Source: an uncultured Prevotella sp.
Lineage (GTDB): Bacteria > Bacteroidota > Bacteroidia > Bacteroidales > Bacteroidaceae
DNA length: 46,749 nucleotides
Direction: 5' to 3'
NCBI GenBank assembly: GCA_900314455.1
Contig: OMVI01000057.1
Coordinates: forward strand, 1-46,749
Part shown: in pieces, positions 36,799-44,148 of the stretch
How the letters are laid out: every line of letters begins with the position of its first letter
Position numbering within the stretch: position 1 is the first letter of the stretch
The notes under the pieces: model-generated
What the model was told of the DNA's origin: nothing
What the model saw: only the letters and a program-made list of their open reading frames with translations
Database searches by the model: none
Position numbers and translations under genes: made by a program

Positions 36799-36898
36799 TT
36801 GAGTTCTTAAGTTTTTAAGTTTATATAAGTTTGTTCATAGTAACTGTGAAACATCCATACTTTTGAAACTTTAAAAACTTGGAAACTTGAGGACTCAA
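36799..36898 (+). other. Long RNA hairpin between susD and the downstream lipoprotein gene
   Basis: Arms 36799-36822 and 36875-36898 are inverted repeats over 24 bp with four mismatches, all of which become G-U pairs in the plus-strand RNA. The loop is 52 nt. It could stabilise the susCD transcript or reduce downstream expression. Confidence 0.55.
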
Positions 36899-36928
36899 GC
36901 ACTAAAAAACTTTAAAATTATAATTAAA

Positions 36929-37408
36929 ATGAAGAAATTATTATATTCACTTTTTGCAGTTTTGGCATTAAGTTGTACCTTTGTCTCGTGCAGTGACGAC
37001 AATGACGATGCTCCTGCACCAGCAGGCAACCCTGCTGAGGCTGCCGCAGCTACGTACAGTGGCACGTGGACTGTAGTGCTTGATACTGATACTGTGACAA
37101 CACCTGGAACAGTTGTTTTGTCAGCAGGTGATACTGCTTTCGTTGCGAATGTTGCAGTTGATGTCGAGCCAGTAAAAATGAAGGTTGGTTCAAGCATGTC
37201 TACTATCTCTCTCAAAGCATCCGAAGTTACAAACATCGCATTTGCAGGCAATGCTAACAGCTTTGCTTTCTCAAATGTTGGAGCAACATTAGGAAACTTC
37301 TCTGGAAGAATTACTGATGGTAATGCTAACATGATTTTCAGTACTCAGCAGAGAGTTGGACGTAAGCGTTACACTTTCAATTATACTTTCGAAGGAATAA
37401 GACAATAA
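36929..37408 (+). CDS. Small surface lipoprotein in SusE-like position
   Basis: 159 aa from the ATG at 36929. Signal peptide with lipobox (LSCTFVSC), Cys followed by SDDNDD, a surface-export-like acidic run. The remainder is rich in beta strands and Thr/Ala/Val, with a C-terminus RVGRKRYTFNYTFEGIRQ resembling small calycin/lipocalin-like lipoproteins of Prevotella. It occupies the place of SusE/SGBP proteins but is much shorter, and I recognise no carbohydrate-binding motif. Function unknown; co-regulation with susCD is likely from position. Confidence 0.7.
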   Translation: MKKLLYSLFAVLALSCTFVSCSDDNDDAPAPAGNPAEAAAATYSGTWTVVLDTDTVTTPGTVVLSAGDTAFVANVAVDVEPVKMKVGSSMSTISLKASEVTNIAFAGNANSFAFSNVGATLGNFSGRITDGNANMIFSTQQRVGRKRYTFNYTFEGIRQ

Positions 37409-37419
37409 AAAATATAAGT

Positions 37420-37450
37420 TTCTCTGGCGTCTTTATTAGACGTCAGGGAA
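37420..37450 (+). other. Intercistronic hairpin
   Basis: TTCTCTGGCGTC and GACGTCAGGGAA pair over 12 positions with two G-U wobbles and a 7-nt loop, followed by CTTTAAAAG. Possible attenuator or processing site. Confidence 0.5.
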
Positions 37451-37487
37451 CTTTAAAAGTAAAACGTTATTAACTAAAATTTTTATT

Positions 37488-38528
37488 ATGAAGAAAAGTT
37501 TACTTCTTATTGCTGCCGTTGCTGTTAGCCTCGGCGCAAGTGCTCAAGGCGAAAAAGCTTATTTTGCTTCTAGCATTACAGGTCTGACAACCGCTACTTC
37601 TCAAGTAGCTGCTGGAACTGCTGCAGGTTCTACATCACTTGCTGATGCAACAGTTGGTGCAGACGACGCTTACAAGCTCGTTTCTATTAATGGTCCTAAG
37701 GATGCAAATAATAAATCATACTGTGTCATTACCATTGATGGTGTAACAATGTCTGAGGAGGAGCCGGGTACAGCAGCTGGTGGTGTTCAGGGTAATTCAA
37801 ACCCTAAGGATATTGATGGTGGTACACCTTCAACAACTCTTAAGGCTCCAGCATCTGGCGCTTTCTTTACTTTCAAGGCTAAGGGAAACGGTTACATGTA
37901 TGTCATCGGTAAGATGTCTTCTAACAAGTCTTATACAGCTTTCGAGGAAGGCGCTGCTATTCCTTATCAGTTCGCTCAGGTAACAGCTAATGCTTCTCTG
38001 CCACATCCTCTGACTTATGACTTTACAGGTACAGGTACTACAGTTGACGATGTTGAGAATCTTACTCTGGGAGACCACACTGGTATCTATTGGCCAGAGC
38101 AGATTGCTGCAGGTATCACTGGTAAGATTCATGACGGTGTTGCTGACACAACAGCTACAAACGGTCAGACTCCTAAGACATGGGCTAAGATTGGAGAAAA
38201 CGGTGTTGGTTTCATAGCTTTCCCAATTTTCGAGGGACTTACATACATCGTAAATGCTAATGGTTCTAAGTTCTCAGGTCTTGGCTTCTATACTTCTACA
38301 GCTAAAGCTCAGAATATCAGCGTAGCTACTGACGATAACTCTTCTACAGCTCAGCTTGTTAAGGACGGTCAGCTTGTTGGTGCAACAACTGGTATCGAGA
38401 AGATTACAACTGACAGCAAGAAGGCTTTCAACGCAATGGATCCTATCTACAACCTCGCAGGTCAGCGCGTAAGCGGTGCTTACAAGGGCGTCGTTATCCA
38501 GAACGGTCAGAAGTTCATACTTAAGTAA
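37488..38528 (+). CDS. Secreted protein with type-9-secretion-like C-terminal tail
   Basis: 346 aa. Signal peptide MKKSLLLIAAVAVSLGASAQ. The body is Thr/Ala/Gly-rich and beta-strand-like with no catalytic motif I recognise; DLTYDFTG-type segments (LTYDFTGTGTTVDDVENLTL) resemble a carbohydrate-binding beta-sandwich. The tail TGIEKITTDSKK...IYNLAGQRVSGAYKG with VVIQNGQKFILK is the standard Prevotella C-terminal sorting-like module. Ends the susCD cluster with a strong terminator (38565-38592). Possibly a surface pectin-binding protein; this is inferred from position. Confidence 0.72.
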   Translation: MKKSLLLIAAVAVSLGASAQGEKAYFASSITGLTTATSQVAAGTAAGSTSLADATVGADDAYKLVSINGPKDANNKSYCVITIDGVTMSEEEPGTAAGGVQGNSNPKDIDGGTPSTTLKAPASGAFFTFKAKGNGYMYVIGKMSSNKSYTAFEEGAAIPYQFAQVTANASLPHPLTYDFTGTGTTVDDVENLTLGDHTGIYWPEQIAAGITGKIHDGVADTTATNGQTPKTWAKIGENGVGFIAFPIFEGLTYIVNANGSKFSGLGFYTSTAKAQNISVATDDNSSTAQLVKDGQLVGATTGIEKITTDSKKAFNAMDPIYNLAGQRVSGAYKGVVIQNGQKFILK

Positions 38529-38564
38529 TCAGTTAATTAACGATTATTTCACACTTACACATAC

Positions 38565-38592
38565 GGCGCAGCCTTCGGGTTGCGCCTTTTTT
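38565..38592 (+). terminator. Rho-independent terminator of the susCD cluster
   Basis: GGCGCAGCC, loop TTCG, GGTTGCGCC, then six T residues. Confidence 0.9.
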
Positions 38593-38604
38593 GTTCCCCA
38601 ATAT

Positions 38605-38636
38605 TTTGCTTCGTTTAAATAATTGTATTAACTTTG
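38605..38636 (+). promoter_or_regulatory. Promoter of the small-ORF/DUF6169 pair
   Basis: TTTG, 20 nt, TAACTTTG; the start codon is 28 nt downstream. Confidence 0.75.
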
Positions 38637-38663
38637 TGGCGGTAAATATGAAAGGAATGTGTT

Positions 38664-38816
38664 ATGGTGAAAATTAAATTTCAAACAAAGCAAGAAGTCT
38701 TGAATGCTTTTCGTCATGCTGTTGGCGCAAAACAGGCTTTTTCAGATATGGTAAATGGCAAAATCTCGAAGAAGGAGTTTGAAGCAAAAGGTTATAAATT
38801 AGCAAAGCTTAATTAG
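38664..38816 (+). CDS. 50-residue protein upstream of the DUF6169 gene
   Basis: ATG to TAG, 50 codons: MVKIKFQTKQEVLNAFRHAV, ending with KEFEAKGYKLAKLN. Basic, helical, no signal peptide or recognised domain. It starts 28 nt after a good promoter and ends 1 bp before the next gene, so the two are almost certainly co-translated. The size and order (small basic ORF, then larger ORF, AT-rich, single promoter and terminator) resemble toxin-antitoxin or small stress cassettes, but nothing in the sequence proves this. Confidence 0.7.
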   Translation: MVKIKFQTKQEVLNAFRHAVGAKQAFSDMVNGKISKKEFEAKGYKLAKLN

Positions 38817-38817
38817 T

Positions 38818-39318
38818 ATGCCTCTATCTTTATCTCTTGATAATATCAATCGGACTTCTTTTTACCATGTTACTTTATCAGGTGAGGATACATATATTTT
38901 CTCTACTGAAGATGGAATTGTTTATGAAGTAGGCTTCCTGGAAGATTACATGCTGAATTTGCCCAACGTCTATCAATTCTTTATTGCCCTCAAAGGTAAT
39001 TATTCTCAACGCAAAGATGATGGCATTCGTTTGACAATATTATCAATTATAGAGGAATTCTTCAAGGAACATGATGTGTTGTTAGATTATATCTGTGATA
39101 CGTCAGATGGTAAACAAGTCCTAAGAAATCGTCTTTTCACTCATTGGTTTGCTTTATATCCTCATAGAAATCTTTTTACTTTGCGTTCCTTGTCTGTTAT
39201 TTATGAGGATATAGGGTTTTATGCGTCTGTGTTAATAAAGAACGATAATTCTCATTATGCAGAATGTCTTGATGCCATTGACAATTTTGAACTTAATATA
39301 AGAGAGAAATTGAAGTAA
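38818..39318 (+). CDS. DUF6169-like protein
   Basis: 166 aa, cytoplasmic (no signal or membrane segment). MPLSLSLDNINRTSFYHVTL, ...YIFSTEDGIVYEVGF, GIRLTILSIIEEFF and NRLFTHWFALYPHRNLFTLR fit the DUF6169 family as I remember it; function unknown. AT-rich and unlike the GC-rich pectin genes on either side. Translationally linked to the 50-aa ORF. Bounded by 82-83-bp direct repeats. Confidence 0.7.
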   Translation: MPLSLSLDNINRTSFYHVTLSGEDTYIFSTEDGIVYEVGFLEDYMLNLPNVYQFFIALKGNYSQRKDDGIRLTILSIIEEFFKEHDVLLDYICDTSDGKQVLRNRLFTHWFALYPHRNLFTLRSLSVIYEDIGFYASVLIKNDNSHYAECLDAIDNFELNIREKLK

Positions 39319-39367
39319 ACTTAACATAGATGCTCGTGTCAACCTTTGAGCAAGTTTTGCTTTTAAT

Positions 39368-39450
39368 ATACGGCGCAGCCTTCGGTTTGCGCCTTTTTTT
39401 TGTTCCCAATATTTTTTTCCGTTTAAATAATTGAATTATCTTTGTGGCGG
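39368..39450 (+). repeat. Direct repeat, copy 2: terminator plus degraded promoter
   Basis: 83 bp, matching 38561-38642. The terminator stem GGCGCAGCC/GGTTTGCGCC with eight T residues (39372-39401) is intact. The -7 box is TATCTTTG (39437-39444), but the -33 TTTG of copy 1 has become a T run. Confidence 0.85.
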
Positions 39451-39468
39451 ATATAATTTGTAAGTCTG

Positions 39469-39924
39469 ATGAATTGGTTTGAAAATCTTCCGAAAAGGTG
39501 TCCTCCAGCCGTTGCAGAACCATGTACAGGTGATTTCTATCGTTAGGTAAAGAGTAAGAATGTGAGTTCTTCTGACTTCTATCCACAGCAAAAACTACAA
39601 CCTGCTAAGGCGTTTGTTGGAGTAGGAATCGATTAATGTATCGTTAGGGCTATTTCTTTGTTTAAAAGTAAGGAAGATGCAGAAAAGCGCCTAAAGCTTC
39701 CTAAATTCAGGCATTCTTTAATAGCTCGTGTCTCTTTAGAGCCAAAAGATGGTCTTAGTATAAGCAAACTCGTAGTCTCAAAACTTTCTGAGGACAAGCT
39801 CCCAGAAGCAGGATACAGCTACGATGTTGATACTCACGAGACGATTACGGTGAATTTAGCAGTTAAAGATCATGGGCTTTTTACAGAAATAATGAATAAG
39901 TTCGGGTGGGCTTGTGTTTTTTGA
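39469..39924 (+). pseudogene. Disrupted small protein gene with two nonsense codons
   Basis: One continuous frame from the ATG at 39469 (MNWFENLPKRCPPAVAEPCT) to the stop at 39924 is broken by TAG (39544-39546) and TAA (39634-39636). Beyond them it reads CIVRAISLFKSKEDAEKRLK and LPKFRHSLIARVSLEPKDG. The intact protein would be about 151 aa. The composition stays coding-like throughout, so this is recent decay rather than chance. I do not recognise the family. Its promoter has lost the -33 element. Confidence 0.75.
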
Positions 39925-39946
39925 ATATCGATATTCTTATATATCA

Positions 39947-39976
39947 GCGTGACCATTAGGTTGCGTTTTTTTTGTA
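39947..39976 (+). terminator. Terminator after the pseudogene
   Basis: CGTGACC, ATTA, GGTTGCG, then eight T residues; a seven-base-pair stem if G-U pairs are allowed. It looks like a decayed relative of the two upstream terminators. Confidence 0.6.
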
Positions 39977-40075
39977 ATGGCATGGCAATAGCGAAAATGT
40001 TTCGCACGCATTTCTTGTTAAAGACTTTTTCAAAAAAAGTTGGAGGTTAACGTCTTAAAAGTCGAAGATTATTGC

Positions 40076-40083
40076 TATCTTTG
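40076..40083 (+). promoter_or_regulatory. -7 box of the large methylesterase gene
   Basis: TATCTTTG, 74 nt before the start codon; no -33 TTTG at the expected distance, so an activator may be used. Confidence 0.55.
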
Positions 40084-40156
40084 CAGCAAGTTATACCTAA
40101 TGGCAAAGACTTAAAAGAAAACACAACTTATAATTTCTAATTTAACTAACAAAATC

Positions 40157-43100
40157 ATGCAGAAACAGTTACATCGTTTATGCGCATTATGCGCAATGCT
40201 CATGGTGGCAGTGTTCGCCATGGCACAGGATGATGTTACGGCAACATGGGATTTCCGCACCATAGCTAAGGATGCAGTAAGCATCGAGGGTAACAAGGGT
40301 ACCGTAGCTTCAGATGTTGAGGGAGTCGTCATGAATGTCGACGCTACCTCTGGCAAACTTCACAGCCGTGGCACCGACGCCCAGATTAACCGTGGCACAA
40401 TCCTGCAGGTACCGGTTAGAACAACCCGTGACCTCGTCACTGTCGTTGGCTATCCTGGTTATTCAAACTACTCAATCAATGGCGTTGAGTACACCGACTC
40501 AAACACCGTCAAGGTGAAGAGCTCAGATGTTGCTCAGGGCTACGTTCAGATTACCTCTACCGGCAACGGCTATCTCTATGCTGTCCGCGTTCAGTATCTG
40601 TCAGCCATTCAGGAGAAGAATCTTTACGACACACGGTTCCCGGCTTCAGAGTGGGGAACATTCGGCCGTAAGACCAACAATGAGACTCCTACCGTCAAGA
40701 ACTTCAAGACTAAGTACAGCCATGAGAAGCTCACCTTCACCCTTTGCGGTGTAGGCGCCGAGGATGTTAACCAATCCAAGTTCCCTGACATTACCCGTGG
40801 TCTCGTCAGCGCTAAGTACACTAAGGAGGTAAGTACTACCGAGCCATACGTAACAACGAGTGCTCTTGCCAACGTCACCAAGGTTGTCTTCCATCAGGTA
40901 GCAAACGGTGGAGGCCGTGGTTGGGCTGTTGCAGCACGCACCGCAGGCACCGAGAAGTGGGATACTCTTTATTACCAGACTATCGGCAATGCAAATGGTG
41001 AAGACGTTACTATCAATGTCAACCGCCAGAACGTTGAGCTGAAGTTCTTCAACTTCAATATCTCTCAGAACTCATACATGACCGAGCTCCACATCTATGG
41101 TAAGGTCGATTTAAGCAAGACTCCGGCTCTCGGCTCATTCACTGCTAACGGCACAACTTACGCTGCTGCCGACGTCTTCGATGAGGACGCTGCAGGCAAC
41201 AACGTTACAACCGTTGAGATTTCGAAGAAGGCTACAATGATAGACGCTTCTAACCCTGTCACCGCTGTTGCCGACAATGGTGAGCTTGGTGAGATTACAT
41301 ATACAAGCGTCGCAAGCGACCTCAATGAGGGCAAGCCTCAGACCGATGTAACGATACCAGTTATCCTTACAAACGGCGAGCAGAAGGATACCGCAACTTA
41401 CATTATCCACTTCGTATGGAAGCCTAACTACACCGTCAACTATTATGACGTCGACAACACCACTCTCGTTGCCACTCAGACAGTAGAGAAGGACGAGCCT
41501 ATCGGCACACTTAACGACGGTACCGGCGTAACAGTTGCCAGCGGCAGCAAGTTCCGCGGATGGCTCCTCGACCCGTTCAAGGACCAGAAGGCTACAACAT
41601 CTCTCGTTGTCTCAGAGAACCCAACAAACTTCTACGCTCTTGTAACCGACATCGAAGGCGACGAGGCTAACGAGCGCCACGAGTACAACTTCAAGAATCA
41701 GTACTTCTATCCGGAGGACCACGAAGGTCTTGACCTTAGCGGTTCTAGCTACTATTTCAACGGAGCACAGCACGGTTACGGCATGAACGGCGCCGGCACA
41801 TTCTCTGTTAAGGTTGGCGGAAACGCTACCGTTATCTACGAAGGCTGCCGTTACGACAATGCCGATACAGTTTACGTTACCGACAAGGCAGGCAACGCAG
41901 TTGCTTCTATCGTTAAGAACGGTACCGTTGATGGCACAAAGACAACATTCAAGTACAACGGTCCTGCTACCGACTTGATATTCACTCACAGTGGAACTAT
42001 CTATGTTCACTCTCTTACAGTCATCAGCACTGGCGAGAGCGAAATCGCAAAGAACGCCGAAGGCTACTACGTAGCTAATGCCGGCGACGCAACAAGCGTA
42101 CTGAATATCTTCGACGTCGTAGCAGCTACAGAGGATGGCAACAGCCGTGTCAAGATATTCCTCCCGGACGGAACATACGACTTCGGACGTATGGTCGAGA
42201 AGACCCTGCCTGTCAACAATATCTCTATCGTTGGTCAGAGCATGGACAAGACCATCCTCGTTACGACCCCTGCTGTTGCCATTGAGGGCCTCGGCTCAGC
42301 CGACATGTTCTTCAATACAACTCAGAACCTGTACTTCCAGGATTTGACTCTTAAGAATGCACTCGACTACTATGGCTCTGGTTCAGCAGGCCGTGCAGCC
42401 GTTATCCAGGACCGTGGTAACCGTACCATCTATAAGAATGTCGCTATGCTTTCTTATCAGGATACTTACTACAGCCAGAACAGCGCTATGCAGAGCTACT
42501 TCAATGGCTGTGACCTCCACGGAACAGTCGACTTCCTCTGCGGTGGTGGTGATGTCCGCTTCGACAGCACGACAATCTCACTTGAGCCACGTGCAAAGAA
42601 CGGCAGTGGCGGTCGTACCGTAACAGCTGTTACAACAACGACTCCGTTCGGTTATGTCTTCGACAACTGTAAGGTCGTTGACCTCGCTCAGGGCAAGGGC
42701 AACTGGAATCTTGGCCGTACATGGCAGAACGATCCTATCGTCGTTTGGCTGAATACAACCCTCGACGACAACGCTGCAAAGACTCTCGTTTCAACTCGTT
42801 GGACTGAGAAGGGTATGAACAACCGCGACCCGAAGGTCTTCGGTGAGTACAACACCAAGAATGAGGCTGGCGAGAACATCACTCCTGCAAGCAACGAAAT
42901 CAATTCTTACGGTGGCAAGTTCCAGACTATCCTGTCTGCTGAGCAGGCTGCTGCTTACAGCTACGACAAGATGTACACCAACTGGGATCCAAAGGCTCTG
43001 TCTTCTCAGCTCAATGTTAAGAATGCCAAGATTGACGGTACAAACCTCACTTGGGATGCTACTGAAGGTGCAACAGCTTACGCCGTCTTCGTTGACGATG

Positions 43101-43375
43101 TCTTCGTAGGTATCACCAACCAGGCAAGCTATGCTCTTGCAAAGACCGGTAAGAAGTACGAAGTTCGTGCAGCCAACACTATGGGTGGCTTCGGTCCTGC
43201 TGCAAAGGTTATGGACCCGACTGGCATCAACAGCATCAGCAATGACAATGCAGTATCTTACGACTACTACACTGTCGACGGTATGAAGCTGCAGAAGGCT
43301 CAGCGCGGTATCAACATCCGTGTCAGCCATCTTAGCAACGGCAAGACCGTTACTGATAAGGTCATCGTTAAGTAA
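40157..43375 (+). CDS. Multidomain secreted pectin methylesterase (CE8) with type-9-like tail
   Basis: 1072 aa. Signal peptide to about residue 22 (FAMAQ). Two beta-sandwich modules of similar type (about 30-150 and 495-625; each ends in a G(N/T)(G/I)YLYAV or GTIYVHSLTV strand) flank a bacterial Ig-like segment with NYTVNYYDVDNTTLVATQTV. The CE8 beta-helix occupies about 640-940: RAAVIQDRG, SYQDTYYS, GTVDFLCGGGDV and LGRTWQND keep the catalytic Asp, Asp and Arg, with Pro of LGRPW changed to Thr. A fibronectin-like segment (about 950-1020) and a sorting-like tail (YYTVDGMKLQKAQRGINIRV) follow. Probably surface or extracellular. Monocistronic between terminators. Confidence 0.9.
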   Translation: MQKQLHRLCALCAMLMVAVFAMAQDDVTATWDFRTIAKDAVSIEGNKGTVASDVEGVVMNVDATSGKLHSRGTDAQINRGTILQVPVRTTRDLVTVVGYPGYSNYSINGVEYTDSNTVKVKSSDVAQGYVQITSTGNGYLYAVRVQYLSAIQEKNLYDTRFPASEWGTFGRKTNNETPTVKNFKTKYSHEKLTFTLCGVGAEDVNQSKFPDITRGLVSAKYTKEVSTTEPYVTTSALANVTKVVFHQVANGGGRGWAVAARTAGTEKWDTLYYQTIGNANGEDVTINVNRQNVELKFFNFNISQNSYMTELHIYGKVDLSKTPALGSFTANGTTYAAADVFDEDAAGNNVTTVEISKKATMIDASNPVTAVADNGELGEITYTSVASDLNEGKPQTDVTIPVILTNGEQKDTATYIIHFVWKPNYTVNYYDVDNTTLVATQTVEKDEPIGTLNDGTGVTVASGSKFRGWLLDPFKDQKATTSLVVSENPTNFYALVTDIEGDEANERHEYNFKNQYFYPEDHEGLDLSGSSYYFNGAQHGYGMNGAGTFSVKVGGNATVIYEGCRYDNADTVYVTDKAGNAVASIVKNGTVDGTKTTFKYNGPATDLIFTHSGTIYVHSLTVISTGESEIAKNAEGYYVANAGDATSVLNIFDVVAATEDGNSRVKIFLPDGTYDFGRMVEKTLPVNNISIVGQSMDKTILVTTPAVAIEGLGSADMFFNTTQNLYFQDLTLKNALDYYGSGSAGRAAVIQDRGNRTIYKNVAMLSYQDTYYSQNSAMQSYFNGCDLHGTVDFLCGGGDVRFDSTTISLEPRAKNGSGGRTVTAVTTTTPFGYVFDNCKVVDLAQGKGNWNLGRTWQNDPIVVWLNTTLDDNAAKTLVSTRWTEKGMNNRDPKVFGEYNTKNEAGENITPASNEINSYGGKFQTILSAEQAAAYSYDKMYTNWDPKALSSQLNVKNAKIDGTNLTWDATEGATAYAVFVDDVFVGITNQASYALAKTGKKYEVRAANTMGGFGPAAKVMDPTGINSISNDNAVSYDYYTVDGMKLQKAQRGINIRVSHLSNGKTVTDKVIVK

Positions 43376-43440
43376 TGTTGGGGCGTGCCTCTGCGGTGCA
43401 GGGGCTTACTCGACGCCAACTGCTTAAATGCAAATAAATG

Positions 43441-43474
43441 AAGCCCGGTGCACTTTTGCGTGCCGGGCTTTTTG
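43441..43474 (+). terminator. Terminator of the large methylesterase gene
   Basis: AAGCCCGGTGCAC pairs with GCGTGCCGGGCTT around TTTT, then TTT. A less perfect hairpin precedes it at about 43378-43423. Confidence 0.88.
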
Positions 43475-43484
43475 CGTCCTATAA

Positions 43485-43516
43485 TTTGGAGCATAAGGAA
43501 ATAAAGTGTATCTTTG
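43485..43516 (+). promoter_or_regulatory. Promoter of the MNT/HEPN remnant
   Basis: TTTG, 20 nt, TATCTTTG; only 30 nt separate the -7 box from the first surviving MNT codon. Confidence 0.7.
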
Positions 43517-43546
43517 CAAGCAGGAATAACTTATTTATAGTAATAT

Positions 43547-43747
43547 TCGGATTGGGACTTGCTAATAGTCCTTGACAAACCGAAAATAGATGAAGCAGAC
43601 CATGATAAATATTCGTATCCTTTTTGTCAATTAGGCTGGTCATTAGAAGCGATGATACATCCTGTTATTTATACCAAGGGAGAATGGGAAGTAAATAGAT
43701 CAATATTTCATTATAATGTAGAAAAAGACGCAATAAAAATATGTTAA
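43547..43747 (+). pseudogene. N-terminally truncated MNT-type nucleotidyltransferase (antitoxin remnant)
   Basis: The frame reads SDWDLLIVLDKPKIDEADHD, then KYSYPFCQLGWSLEAMIHPV, and ends NVEKDAIKIC. This is the second half of a minimal nucleotidyltransferase of MNT/HEPN toxin-antitoxin modules. The first half, including the GSxxRGD nucleotide-binding motif and the start, is missing; an in-frame TAA lies two codons before SDWD. The promoter directly abuts the truncation, so a 5' deletion is likely. A TTG at 43559 could still start a 62-aa product, but it would lack the catalytic Gly-Ser motif. The stop overlaps the HEPN start by 7 bp. Confidence 0.75.
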
Positions 43748-44148
43748 GTGCTGACGAACGTAAAATATTAGTTGAACTTGGCGTTGAGAAATCAGAGAAA
43801 GTCTATAAAGAGGCAGAGGCAATATCTAAACTTGGATATTGGAACCTAACCGGAAATAGGCTCTATTATTCTGTTTTTCACATGGCAAGGACTTTATTGC
43901 TTGACAAAGGAATAGAGGATCATACTCATGCAGGAGTAATACACCTAATCGGTAAGAATTTTATTTCAAAAGGATTGTTGGATAAATCCTATGGGAGATT
44001 ATTTTCTCGTTTTTTTGATTTGCGACAGTCGGGTGATTATGACGACCGTTTTGATGCTACAGAAGAGAAAGTTATGCCGTATTTCGAAAGTACAAAAGCC
44101 TTTATAAATGATATGAAATCTTTGCTCACTTTTACAATAAAGATTAGT
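43741..44148 (+). CDS. HEPN-domain toxin, frame continues into pectate lyase
   Basis: About 130 residues form a complete HEPN domain: MLSADERKILVELGVEKSEK, then GNRLYYSVFHMARTLLLDKG with R40-x6-H47 (the RX4-6H nuclease motif), HAGVIHLIGKNFISKGLL, DLRQSGDYDDRFDATEEKV, and ending DMKSLL. HEPN partners of MNT proteins are RNase toxins neutralised by AMPylation. Here there is no stop codon after the domain: the frame passes through TFTIKIS into the pectate lyase signal peptide, giving a 561-codon open frame (to 45426). AT-rich, unlike the lyase. Whether a fused protein is made is unknown; an active toxin without a working antitoxin would be expected to be harmful. Confidence 0.8.

Larger units (their letters stand above)
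38561..38642 (+). repeat. Direct repeat, copy 1: terminator plus promoter
   Basis: 82 bp, largely identical to 39368-39450. Both hold a GGCGCAGCC terminator followed by the AT-rich promoter region up to TTTGTGGCGG. The two copies flank the small-ORF/DUF6169 cassette. Confidence 0.85.

Noticed and set aside
39469-39924. Stop-codon readthrough or recoding in the 39.5-kb gene
   Set aside because: Two different stop codons, a weakened promoter and no recoding structure make decay simpler.
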